Part shown: piece after piece, positions 17,013 to 26,137 of the stretch
How the letters are laid out: every line of letters begins with the position of its first letter
How positions within the stretch are numbered: the first letter of the stretch is position 1
Assembly (NCBI RefSeq): GCF_034047335.1
Contig: NZ_CP139137.1
Coordinates: 434,001 to 498,000, forward strand
Direction of reading: 5' to 3'
DNA from: Chryseobacterium sp. JJR-5R
GTDB taxonomy: Bacteria; Bacteroidota; Bacteroidia; Flavobacteriales; Weeksellaceae
Length of the DNA stretch: 64,000 bases
Translations under genes and position numbers: made by a program
The notes under the pieces: model-generated
Seen by the model: the letters and a program-made list of their open reading frames with translations, nothing else
Told to the model about the DNA's origin: nothing
The model's database searches: none

Positions 17013-17342
17013 ATGAAAACCCCAATTGATAACACATTTGAAGGCTTTAAAGTAGCATTAAAAAATGATCCTGATTTACAGAAGAAATTTCAGGAAGATC
17101 CTGTAAAAGCAGTAGAAACCATTGTGACGAAAAATCCAATAGAAACAGATTCCTGGATTTACAGAATAATTGTCATATCACTCGGATTGGCTGTTCTCAC
17201 CATTGTTGTAACACTTACCATAATGTCAATGAAAGATGGAAATCAAATAAATGCACAGGTAATTACAATTTTCACAGCTATTTCATCAGGAGCAATTGGT
17301 GCATTAGCCGGACTTCTGGCACCGTCACCAGGTAAAAATTAA
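17013..17342 (+). CDS. Small two-helix membrane protein of unknown function
   Basis: 109 residues from ATG 17013; the frame is open upstream to 16956, but that start would fall inside the promoter. The N-terminal helix FEGFKVALKNDPDLQKKFQ continues with EDPVKAV, a spacing of Asp-Pro pairs recalling Nif11/NHLP-like leader helices; this is a resemblance only. Two membrane helices follow at about 49-72 and 82-105. No known family. It is the first gene of the unit that shares the dyad promoter, 23 bases before the exported protein gene. Confidence 0.78.
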   Translation: MKTPIDNTFEGFKVALKNDPDLQKKFQEDPVKAVETIVTKNPIETDSWIYRIIVISLGLAVLTIVVTLTIMSMKDGNQINAQVITIFTAISSGAIGALAGLLAPSPGKN

Positions 17343-17365
17343 ATAATAACTGTAAAATTTACATT

Positions 17366-18628
17366 ATGAAAAATCTATTATTCTTTTTATTCATGGCACT
17401 TTCATCTTTGGTAAGTGCGCAGAAAACAAAAGTGTTGGTTGTGGATTTAGGAGCTCCCAACGAAACTTCGGTTACTTTTGAAAAATGCAAAGAATTTGAT
17501 GGGAAATCCTGTAGGGAATGTCCTGAATCAAAGTGGCTTTCTGTAAGATCCCGTGAATTAATTGCTTTGAAATTAATAAATGGCAATCCGCTTAAGTACA
17601 ATTATACCATAAGTGGAGTGCCGGTAACTTTTTTTATGAATTATAACGCAAAGAATGAATTACCTCCAGTAGACTCTGTAGCAAACAAAAAGATAGAATT
17701 AACATATGAATTTAGTTATAAGAGTTTGCTTAAAAAAAATGAAAATTTGAGACAAGATTTATTTCGTTTAAATATTTTTATAGATAATTTTAAGTTGAAA
17801 AGCACCAATAAGGAAAGCTTGGGCGCAGGCTTCGTCAAGACCAGAGATTCCTTGTTTATCAAGTTAAAAACGTTAAATCTTGAAGCAGAACTGAATCATT
17901 CTTCTTTTGAAAAGGGAATATATACATTTACATCAGACCAGGAAAAGGTTATAGAAAATATCATAAAAGAAAACATTGATAAATCACAAGAAATGCTGAA
18001 ATTTTTTGAGAAAAAATATTTCTTTAAAAACGATTTCTATACGCTTCCTATAGATATTCAGGGGAAAAATGCAGATGCCATTGAATTTACGATTAAAAGA
18101 TTTAACAAAGAAACTAATCAAGAAGATGAAGCATTCACCGGAAAATATAAAGTATGGATTACCGGTGGTTTAAAGATAGATTTAAGCGCAGGGGTTTTCC
18201 TTACCAGTCTTTTTGACAGGCAATATGAAACAAGAGATGCGATCTCCGGTACCACCTTAAAAAACATCTCTTTGAAAAACCATGGGCAGTATGACTTTGC
18301 ATTTGGGTCTACTATTAATACCAATTTCAGGTTAAATTCTTGGATCCAGCCTCAAATTAACTTTGGAGCAATCTTTACCCAGAACCAAAAGTTTCAAATG
18401 ATTTTAGGAGCTGGTGCTATCTTGGGACGGGAAGAAAGATGGATCTTATCCGGCGGATTAAGCATGGGTGTTGTAGATCGTCTGGCAGACGGCTTCCAGA
18501 ATGACGGAAGTTATGACCTGGGTGCCAGTGGGCAGATTCCTATGGTAAAACAGTTCAAATTCGGACATTTCATCGGGATCACCTACAACCTTTCAAAAGG
18601 TAATACCATTTCTATGAAACCACAGTAA
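17366..18628 (+). CDS. Exported protein with C-terminal barrel-like region
   Basis: 420 residues. A signal peptide ends near SLVSAQ (cleavage about residue 18). The N-terminal part carries a Cys-rich patch (CKEFDGKSCRECPES, residues 40-54); the middle is Lys-rich and helical; residues from about 270 show alternating, Gly-rich strands (GGLKIDLSAGVFLTS; INFGAIFTQNQKFQMILGAGAIL) like an outer-membrane barrel, ending without a T9SS domain. No family recognised. Composition is mosaic: the middle is strongly AT-rich, while the last third is GC-rich. Likely controlled with the 109-residue gene by the upstream two-component system. Confidence 0.78.
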   Translation: MKNLLFFLFMALSSLVSAQKTKVLVVDLGAPNETSVTFEKCKEFDGKSCRECPESKWLSVRSRELIALKLINGNPLKYNYTISGVPVTFFMNYNAKNELPPVDSVANKKIELTYEFSYKSLLKKNENLRQDLFRLNIFIDNFKLKSTNKESLGAGFVKTRDSLFIKLKTLNLEAELNHSSFEKGIYTFTSDQEKVIENIIKENIDKSQEMLKFFEKKYFFKNDFYTLPIDIQGKNADAIEFTIKRFNKETNQEDEAFTGKYKVWITGGLKIDLSAGVFLTSLFDRQYETRDAISGTTLKNISLKNHGQYDFAFGSTINTNFRLNSWIQPQINFGAIFTQNQKFQMILGAGAILGREERWILSGGLSMGVVDRLADGFQNDGSYDLGASGQIPMVKQFKFGHFIGITYNLSKGNTISMKPQ

Positions 18629-20226
<1,598 letters not shown>

Positions 20227-20245
20227 TTCATCGAATTTATAAATA

Positions 20246-20273
20246 ACGGCAAGCGAAATTTTTAGTTTGCCGT
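20246..20273 (+). terminator. Weak terminator-like hairpin after eno
   Basis: ACGGCAA (20246-20252) and TTGCCGT (20267-20273) form a 7-bp stem over a 14-base AT loop, followed by ATTTTGTAATAA. The T run is imperfect, so it may only partly separate eno from gltA. Confidence 0.5.
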
Positions 20274-20315
20274 ATTTTGTAATAAGTAGTATATTTAAAA
20301 AAAATAAATTAAATA

Positions 20316-21602
20316 ATGTCAGACAACAAAGTAATATTGAATTACGATGGTAATTCATATGAATATCCAATCGTAGACAGTACGATCGGAGACAGAGGAA
20401 TCGATATTTCAAAATTAAGGGACCAGACAGGGTTGATCACTTTAGATTTAGGGTATAAAAATACCGGTGCTACCCTTAGCGAAATCACTTACCTGGATGG
20501 TGATAAAGGAGAATTGTTCTACAGAGGATATCCAATTGAGCAGATTGCGGAGAAATCCAACTTTACAGAAGTGATGTACCTTTTATTACACGGTGATTTA
20601 CCTACTTCAGATCAATTCAATACCTTTGACGGTAACATCAAAAAATATAACTTCGTAGCAGAGGAGATGAAAAAAATCATCGATGCTTTCCCTCGTTCTG
20701 CTCACCCAATGGGAGTTTTATCTTCTTTAACTTCCGCATTAACGGCCTTTAATCCAAAAGCGGTTAATGTTAATTCCAAAGAAGAAATGGATCTTGCTGC
20801 CGAATTGCTGATTGCTAAATTTGCTCATCTTGCTGCCTGGACATATAGAAAAACATTAGGTTTACCGTTAAACCACGGAGATAACAACCTGAATTATGTA
20901 GAGAATTTCTACAAAATGGCTTTCAGACAGCCGAATGCTGATTTCGAAATCAATCCGGTTGTAGTTGGGGCTTTAGATAAATTATTGATCCTTCACGCGG
21001 ATCACGAGCAAAACTGTTCTACTTCTACAGTAAGAATGGTTGGTTCTGCCCACACAGGTCTTTTTGCTTCAGTTTCTGCAGGGATTTCTGCACTTTGGGG
21101 TCCGCTTCACGGTGGTGCAAACCAGGCAGTTATCGAGATGCTTGAATTGATTGAAAAAGATGGTGGAGACGTTAACAAATGGGTTGAAAAAGCGAAAGAT
21201 AAAAACGACAGCTTCCGTTTGATGGGCTTCGGACACAGAGTTTACAAAAACTTTGACCCGAGAGCGAAAATCATCAAAAAAGCTGCTGACGATCTGTTAA
21301 GCGCATTGGGAATCGAAGACAAAGCGCTTGATATTGCCATGCAGCTGGAAAAAGTAGCACTTGAAGACGAATACTTCATCGAAAGAAAATTATATCCGAA
21401 CGTAGATTTCTATTCAGGAATCATCTACAGAGCGTTAGGAATCCCTACAGAAATGTTCACGGTGATGTTTGCATTGGGAAGACTTCCGGGATGGATCGCC
21501 CAGTGGAAAGAAATGAGACTGAAAGGAGACCCGATCGGAAGACCGAGACAAGTATACCAGGGAGCTCAGCAGAGAGACTATATCGACATGGTAAACAGAT
21601 AA
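20316..21602 (+). CDS. gltA: Citrate synthase (type II)
   Basis: 428 residues, matching the hexameric NADH-sensitive bacterial class in length. Catalyses oxaloacetate plus acetyl-CoA to citrate. The N-terminal beta domain (TGLITLDLGYKNTGATLSEITYLDGDKGELFYRGYPIE) is present. Catalytic residues fit LHADHEQNCSTSTVRMVGS, GPLHGGANQAV (second His) and VDFYSGI (Asp); FGHRVYKNFDPRA binds substrate. Ends in a strong terminator. Confidence 0.98.
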   Translation: MSDNKVILNYDGNSYEYPIVDSTIGDRGIDISKLRDQTGLITLDLGYKNTGATLSEITYLDGDKGELFYRGYPIEQIAEKSNFTEVMYLLLHGDLPTSDQFNTFDGNIKKYNFVAEEMKKIIDAFPRSAHPMGVLSSLTSALTAFNPKAVNVNSKEEMDLAAELLIAKFAHLAAWTYRKTLGLPLNHGDNNLNYVENFYKMAFRQPNADFEINPVVVGALDKLLILHADHEQNCSTSTVRMVGSAHTGLFASVSAGISALWGPLHGGANQAVIEMLELIEKDGGDVNKWVEKAKDKNDSFRLMGFGHRVYKNFDPRAKIIKKAADDLLSALGIEDKALDIAMQLEKVALEDEYFIERKLYPNVDFYSGIIYRALGIPTEMFTVMFALGRLPGWIAQWKEMRLKGDPIGRPRQVYQGAQQRDYIDMVNR

Positions 21603-21634
21603 ATAAAATAAACAGTATTAGTGTTTACATAATA

Positions 21635-21664
21635 AAAAATCCCAAAGCTTGCTTTGGGATTTTT
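21635..21664. terminator. Strong terminator after gltA
   Basis: AAAAATCCCAAAGC (21635-21648) and GCTTTGGGATTTTT (21651-21664) are perfectly complementary over 14 bases with a 2-base loop; T-rich on both sides. Confidence 0.93.
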
Positions 21665-22085
21665 TATTGTAATAATGCAGACAGCTGATGCAAAGCCTCA
21701 AATCTTCTCGAACTTTTGAGTACGATCATTTTAATCATTTTTTCTGTTGAAATTATATATACTCTTGAACACGAAATTTTTCTTATTTATGATTTGTATA
21801 TCTGATTATTAGTTATTCAATATTGATTTTCATATGAAGTTATTTTATCTATAAGGGAAATTTAGAATCATGTGATCATATTTTATATAAATTATACGGT
21901 TTGGATAAATTATCTGCAAATAAACTTTTGACAGCAAGAAAAATTTAATATTTACCGGATACATATTGTTAACGAACTGCAGGATAGATTATTCCCAGAA
22001 TGCAGGTGAATTACATCCCTAAAAGCAGCCTAAAAGTTTCCCAGATACAGACCTTTACTTATATTTGCAATATTGCATAACCTTT
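21665..22085 (+). promoter_or_regulatory. Long AT-rich leader with promoter for pentein operon
   Basis: About 420 bases without a gene. TATATTTG (22060-22067) matches the -7 consensus 18 bases before the ATG at 22086; no convincing TTG partner is at the right distance. The rest is AT-rich with no repeat or ORF I could support. Confidence 0.5.
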
Positions 22086-23000
22086 ATGAAACTAAATATA
22101 AAAAACGAAACAGGAAGGCTTAAATCAGTGGTTTTAGGACAGCCTAATTCGCTGGGAGGAATTCCTGCACTTGAGGAAAGTTACGATGCCAAATCCTATC
22201 ATTCCATAGAAAACAGCATCTATCCCAAAGAAGCGGAGATTATTAATGAAATGAATGCTTTTGAAGCTGTTTTAAAAAAATACGGTGTAGAAGTACTGCG
22301 CCCGAGTATTATTGAAAACTACAACCAGGTTTTTGCAAGGGATGTGGCTTTTGTAATCGACGATAAAATGATTATTTCCAATGTCATCGCAGACAGGGCT
22401 GATGAGCAGGATGCCTACAAAAGCATTTTTGAAAAAGTGAAATGGAGGGATATCATCAATCTTCCCGAGACGGCACATATAGAGGGAGGAGATGTGATTG
22501 TCTGGGGCAATTTCTTATTTATCGGCACGTGCTTCAGTGAAGATTACAGGAACTACAAAACGGCAAGGACCAATGAATACGCCATCGAAATCCTTAAAGA
22601 ATATTTCCCTAAAAAACGGATCATTGACCTCGAGCTTAAGAAAAATGACAAAATCCCGTACGAAGGCATCCTGCATCTGGACTGTACCTTCAATCCGGTA
22701 GGACAGGACAAGTGTATCATCTATAAAAACGGTTTTGTGGATGAAAGCGATTATCATCTGATCATCGATATTTTCGGGGAAGAAAATTGTTTCCATGTAA
22801 CAGACGAGGAAATGTTTGAAATGTTCCCGAATATCTTTTCTATTTCCCCTGAAATTGTAGTTTCAGACAAAGCTTTTACAAGGATGAACAACCATCTGAG
22901 AAATGAATGGGGAATGACAGTAGAAGAAATCCCTTACCGGGAGATTTCAAAAATGGGAGGATTGCTGAGATGTTCCACAATGCCTTTGGTGAGAGAATAG
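22086..23000 (+). CDS. Pentein-fold amidinotransferase / arginine-deiminase-like enzyme
   Basis: 304 residues from ATG 22086 (a TTG at 22065 overlaps the -7 element and is unlikely). The five-bladed pentein fold is recognised from the acidic FARDVAFV motif (about residue 82), the catalytic AHIEGGDV (about 135) and a C-terminal nucleophile Cys296 in GGLLRCSTMPL. Such enzymes act on guanidino compounds: arginine, methylarginines or related. Substrate cannot be told from the sequence; a dimethylargininase-like or amidinotransferase role is possible. Same operon as a CPBP protease and a second pentein enzyme. Confidence 0.85.
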   Translation: MKLNIKNETGRLKSVVLGQPNSLGGIPALEESYDAKSYHSIENSIYPKEAEIINEMNAFEAVLKKYGVEVLRPSIIENYNQVFARDVAFVIDDKMIISNVIADRADEQDAYKSIFEKVKWRDIINLPETAHIEGGDVIVWGNFLFIGTCFSEDYRNYKTARTNEYAIEILKEYFPKKRIIDLELKKNDKIPYEGILHLDCTFNPVGQDKCIIYKNGFVDESDYHLIIDIFGEENCFHVTDEEMFEMFPNIFSISPEIVVSDKAFTRMNNHLRNEWGMTVEEIPYREISKMGGLLRCSTMPLVRE

Positions 23001-23017
23001 AATAACAGATAAGAAGG

Positions 23018-23689
23018 ATGACAGATTTAAAAGCTTTACTTGATAACAAATGGGCCGCTTTTCTGGTTTTGGCAATAGCATTTTTATTGATTTATAATCC
23101 GCTGACGCATTTTCCGTATACCTTTTGTGTAATTATTGGATTTATCCTTCTGGCTACTTATTTACAGGACGGAAATCTTAAGAATATCAATTTTAAAAAA
23201 ATAAGGCTGCCGCAAATCATCACCATACTGGTTTGTTACCTTGTTCTGGAACTTTCCATGGACTTTGTTTTTCAGCCTCTGGTCAGTAAAATTTTTAATG
23301 AGCCGGCAGATTACTCTTCATTTAAAGTCATTGAAGGAAATCCTCAGAAATACTTCAAATGGCTCTTTAATATGTGGATCAGCGCTGCGGTCGGGGAAGA
23401 GCTCCTGTTCCGGGGTTTCGCTTTTTCACAGCTTAAAAGATGGTTCGGGAAAAATCAGGTTGTACTGGTTCTGCTAAGTGCCGTGATGTTTTCGCTGCCG
23501 CATTTGTATCAGGGGATTTCAGGGCTGGTGATGACTTTTCTTTTCGGGCTGGCTTTCGGGTTTATCTATTTAAAGTTTAAAAATATCTGGATCAACATTA
23601 TTATCCATGGCCTTATTGACACCGTTTTTCTGACCCTGAGCTATTACGGGCTGACAGATTTTTATTCAGGATTCAATATTATTTTATAA
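23018..23689 (+). CDS. CPBP-family intramembrane protease
   Basis: 223 residues with about six to seven membrane helices. The CPBP (CAAX protease / bacteriocin-processing) motifs are in order: GEELLFRG (EExxxR) near residue 128, FSLPHLYQG (His), and INIIIHGLIDTVF (His/Asp). It would cut peptides within the inner membrane. Lies 17 bases after the first pentein gene and 12 before the second, clearly one transcript. Its link to guanidino metabolism is unknown. Confidence 0.88.
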   Translation: MTDLKALLDNKWAAFLVLAIAFLLIYNPLTHFPYTFCVIIGFILLATYLQDGNLKNINFKKIRLPQIITILVCYLVLELSMDFVFQPLVSKIFNEPADYSSFKVIEGNPQKYFKWLFNMWISAAVGEELLFRGFAFSQLKRWFGKNQVVLVLLSAVMFSLPHLYQGISGLVMTFLFGLAFGFIYLKFKNIWINIIIHGLIDTVFLTLSYYGLTDFYSGFNIIL

Positions 23690-23701
23690 AAAATTAAACA
23701 C

Positions 23702-24625
23702 ATGCAGACTACAGATACAGTTTTAATGATAGAGCCGATTGCATTCGGCTTCAATGCCGAAACGGCAAAAAACAATTATTTTCAGATCGAACAGAAAGGT
23801 TTTGATACCCAGTTCAAAGCCCTGACAGAATTTAAGGCCTTCGTTGAAAAACTGAGAAGCAAAGGGATAAATGTAATTAGCATTAAAGATACATTAGACC
23901 CGCACACTCCGGATTCTATTTTCCCGAATAACTGGGTAAGCTTCCATAAAGACGGGAAAGTGGTTTTATACCCGATGTTTGCGTCCAACAGGAGAGTGGA
24001 AAGACGGGATGATATCATTGAGAGTATCAGAGAACAGGGATTTGAGGTATCGGAAATCGACGACTGGTCTTTTCCTGAAACACAGGGGCACTTCCTTGAA
24101 GGAACAGGAAGCATGATTTTCGACCACGATCATAAGCTGGCTTACGGTTCGGTTTCTTTACGGCTGGATGAAAATCTGTTCAGGGATTTTTGTGAAAAGT
24201 ATGGTTTCACGCCTGTTGTTTTCCACTCATTCCAGACCGTAGGAGAAGAAAGGCTGCCCATTTACCACACCAATGTCATGATGTGCGTAGCCGATAGATT
24301 TGTGGTTATCTGCCTGGATTGCATCGATAATGAACTGGAAAGAAGCAAAGTTGCCGAAACTATTAAGAATTCAGGAAAGGAAATTATTGAAATCTCCGAA
24401 GAGCAGATGCAGCAGTTTGCAGGAAATATGCTGCAGGTTCAGAATACGGACGGAGAAAAATTTCTGGTCATGAGCGAAACGGCTTACAAGTCTTTACATG
24501 AAGGCCAGGTTTCTGCCATTGAAAAATACTGCGAAATTATTTATTCAGATTTAAATACCATAGAAGTAAACGGCGGCGGAAGCGCACGTTGCATGCTTGC
24601 TGAGGTTTTCCTGCCGAAAAAATAA
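23702..24625 (+). CDS. ctlX: Citrulline utilisation hydrolase, CtlX type
   Basis: 307 residues; a pentein-fold hydrolase of the CtlX family. FPNNWVSFH (residues 77-85), GTGSMIFDHDHKLAYGSVS with the catalytic acid/His region, YHTNVMMCVAD, and C-terminal VNGGGSARCMLAEVF with the nucleophile Cys. Named for citrulline use in gut and environmental bacteria; the exact substrate here is not proven. Third gene of the operon, followed by a very strong terminator. Confidence 0.85.
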   Translation: MQTTDTVLMIEPIAFGFNAETAKNNYFQIEQKGFDTQFKALTEFKAFVEKLRSKGINVISIKDTLDPHTPDSIFPNNWVSFHKDGKVVLYPMFASNRRVERRDDIIESIREQGFEVSEIDDWSFPETQGHFLEGTGSMIFDHDHKLAYGSVSLRLDENLFRDFCEKYGFTPVVFHSFQTVGEERLPIYHTNVMMCVADRFVVICLDCIDNELERSKVAETIKNSGKEIIEISEEQMQQFAGNMLQVQNTDGEKFLVMSETAYKSLHEGQVSAIEKYCEIIYSDLNTIEVNGGGSARCMLAEVFLPKK

Positions 24626-24667
24626 AACAGCAGAGCAGACAAAGCAACGGAGTATTATGCTCCATAT

Positions 24668-24709
24668 AAAATCCGGAACCTGCCGATCAGTCGGCAGGTT
24701 CCGGATTTT
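24668..24709. terminator. Strong 19-bp terminator hairpin
   Basis: Perfect 19-base arms (24668-24686 and 24691-24709) with loop TCAG, core CCGGAACCTGCCGA, and a T run after. A on the 5' side also makes it useful for the convergent minus-strand gene that ends at 24782. Confidence 0.95.
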
Positions 24710-24781
24710 TTTATAGTACTGGCAGAAAAATTACATCATTGTAAGATCAACAGCAATCCATGAGATTTAATAGAAGCTGCC

Positions 24782-25453
24782 TTATGCCTTCTTTCCGTTA
24801 TTAAACAGGACAATGTTTTTGGATAATACTGTTTTTTGCACAGTTCTTTCCTGGTAGATCAGTGCGCCGTCTTTGGTATTCTTGCCGATAAAACAGCCGG
24901 CTCCCACAATATTATGGCACCCGATCCGTACACTTTCCTTGGCTCCTGAGTTAATGCCCAGAAATGAATTGTTTCCAACCGTCACGTTTCCCGCTAAAGA
25001 GGTACCGGACAATAACGAGTTGCTCCCGATATGGCAATGATGCCCGATGCGTGCCGCGATCAGCATACAATTATCTCCTATGGTAACATAAGGGTGTATT
25101 ACGCTTGCCTGATCAATAAAAACATTCTGGCCGATGACCAAATCAGGCCATACATTTGCTTTGGAACAGATGTAATTCGCAAAGCCATATCCGGCTTCAA
25201 GTACTTTTTCAAAAATAATTTCTCTGGCGTCATTTCTTCCTATGGCAATGTGCATCAGATAGGATTCAGGCGGAAACTGTTTCCGCACGTCAGTAAAATT
25301 CAAGACAGGCAGCCCATAAAGCGTATCCTGGGAAACTTCAAGATAAGCGTCGTCTACACAAAAGGCAATGATTTCATATTGACTGTCATACTGAAAGGAA
25401 TAGTAAATGAATTCCGCCATCTTACCTACACCATAGATAATAATTTGCTTCAT
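24782..25453 (-). CDS. NeuD/PglD-like sugar O-/N-acyltransferase
   Basis: 223 residues. Residues 1-85 form a Rossmann-like substrate domain (IIIYGVGKMAEFIYYSF; FPPESYLMHIAIGRNDAR); residues 95-215 hold a left-handed beta helix with hexapeptide repeats (VIGQNVFIDQASVIHPYVTIGDN; IAARIGHHCHIGSNSLLSGTSL). PglD has a His base at the corresponding GHHCHIG segment. Likely acetylates or otherwise acylates a nucleotide sugar for surface glycans or glycoproteins. It stands alone, so its pathway cannot be read from neighbours. Confidence 0.85.
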   Translation of the reverse strand: MKQIIIYGVGKMAEFIYYSFQYDSQYEIIAFCVDDAYLEVSQDTLYGLPVLNFTDVRKQFPPESYLMHIAIGRNDAREIIFEKVLEAGYGFANYICSKANVWPDLVIGQNVFIDQASVIHPYVTIGDNCMLIAARIGHHCHIGSNSLLSGTSLAGNVTVGNNSFLGINSGAKESVRIGCHNIVGAGCFIGKNTKDGALIYQERTVQKTVLSKNIVLFNNGKKA

Positions 25454-25588
25454 AAATAAAACAGATTTATAAGATTTACATTTATTAAGGTTTCTGTAAT
25501 GCTAGCATATGTACGATTTTTCATAGTTGTTATAGTTTTAATACATGAATTATAGTTTAATAATTGATATGGTAGTGATTAATCAAGA

Positions 25589-25831
25589 TCATGATACAAG
25601 GGCTGTACTGATAATACCTGCTATTGATGCAGTATGGTAAACAGGGGAGTTTTCAGCCTTGGAGCCTGCCGTAAAGAAGATTTTGGTAATTATAGCCGCA
25701 GCCCTGTCTGCAGAAGCTGCAGGAAGAAGATTGCTGAAAGAAGATTGTGACGTACCGGTATCAAGGCCCGGGGCCCTGAATGTCCACTTTACATCAGGTA
25801 ATTTTGTCGGAAGATCTGTATCGATACCCAT
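25589..25831 (-). CDS. Small hypothetical protein, uncertain
   Basis: An 80-codon frame with codon choice resembling real genes, in a stretch clearly richer in G+C than its surroundings. It starts MGIDTDLPTKLPDVKWTFRA, is Ala/Ser/Thr rich after residue 30, and ends with the mildly hydrophobic TASIAGIISTALVS. No Cys, no signal peptide, no family recognised. Upstream on the same strand, AAGAGC-TTTG-GCTCT plus a T run (25862-25876) can fold as a small hairpin in the leader. It could be a small gene or a gene remnant. Confidence 0.4.
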   Translation of the reverse strand: MGIDTDLPTKLPDVKWTFRAPGLDTGTSQSSFSNLLPAASADRAAAIITKIFFTAGSKAENSPVYHTASIAGIISTALVS

Positions 25832-26062
25832 TTGAGCATATAAATAATACCTAAAAAGATGAGAGCCAAAGCTCTTCTTAAAGATTTTAAAGTTCTAAAG
25901 TTTTAATTTTAATCCCGGCTAATATACAAATATTTAATACTTTGATTTACAATTTATTAAAATCTGTGTAAAAAAATTATATCTATTGTCAGAAATTGGA
26001 GTTATCCCTTTAAGGCAGAGCCATTTCATGACACAAACTGGTAACTTATAAAACCGGATATG

Positions 26063-26079
26063 ACAGATTTAAAATCTGT
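26063..26079. promoter_or_regulatory. Palindromic operator candidate upstream of GH43-like gene
   Basis: ACAGATTT-A-AAATCTGT is a perfect 17-base palindrome with one central base. It ends 28 bases before the -7 element of the next gene, a good place for an activator or repressor of a carbohydrate-use gene. Confidence 0.5.
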
Positions 26080-26107
26080 GATCCTATACATTTTAAAAAA
26101 ACTTACC

Positions 26108-26115
26108 TATTTTTG
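26108..26115 (+). promoter_or_regulatory. -7 promoter element of GH43-like gene
   Basis: TATTTTTG matches TAnnTTTG exactly and lies 22 bases before ATG 26138. No TTG is found about 20 bases upstream, so the promoter may depend on an activator, for example one at the palindrome 26063-26079. Confidence 0.55.
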
Positions 26116-26137
26116 TTTACAAGTTAAAAACATAAAA

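Noticed and set aside
25031..25459. 142-codon plus-strand frame
   Set aside because: Antisense to the NeuD-like gene; hexapeptide repeats are on the minus strand.
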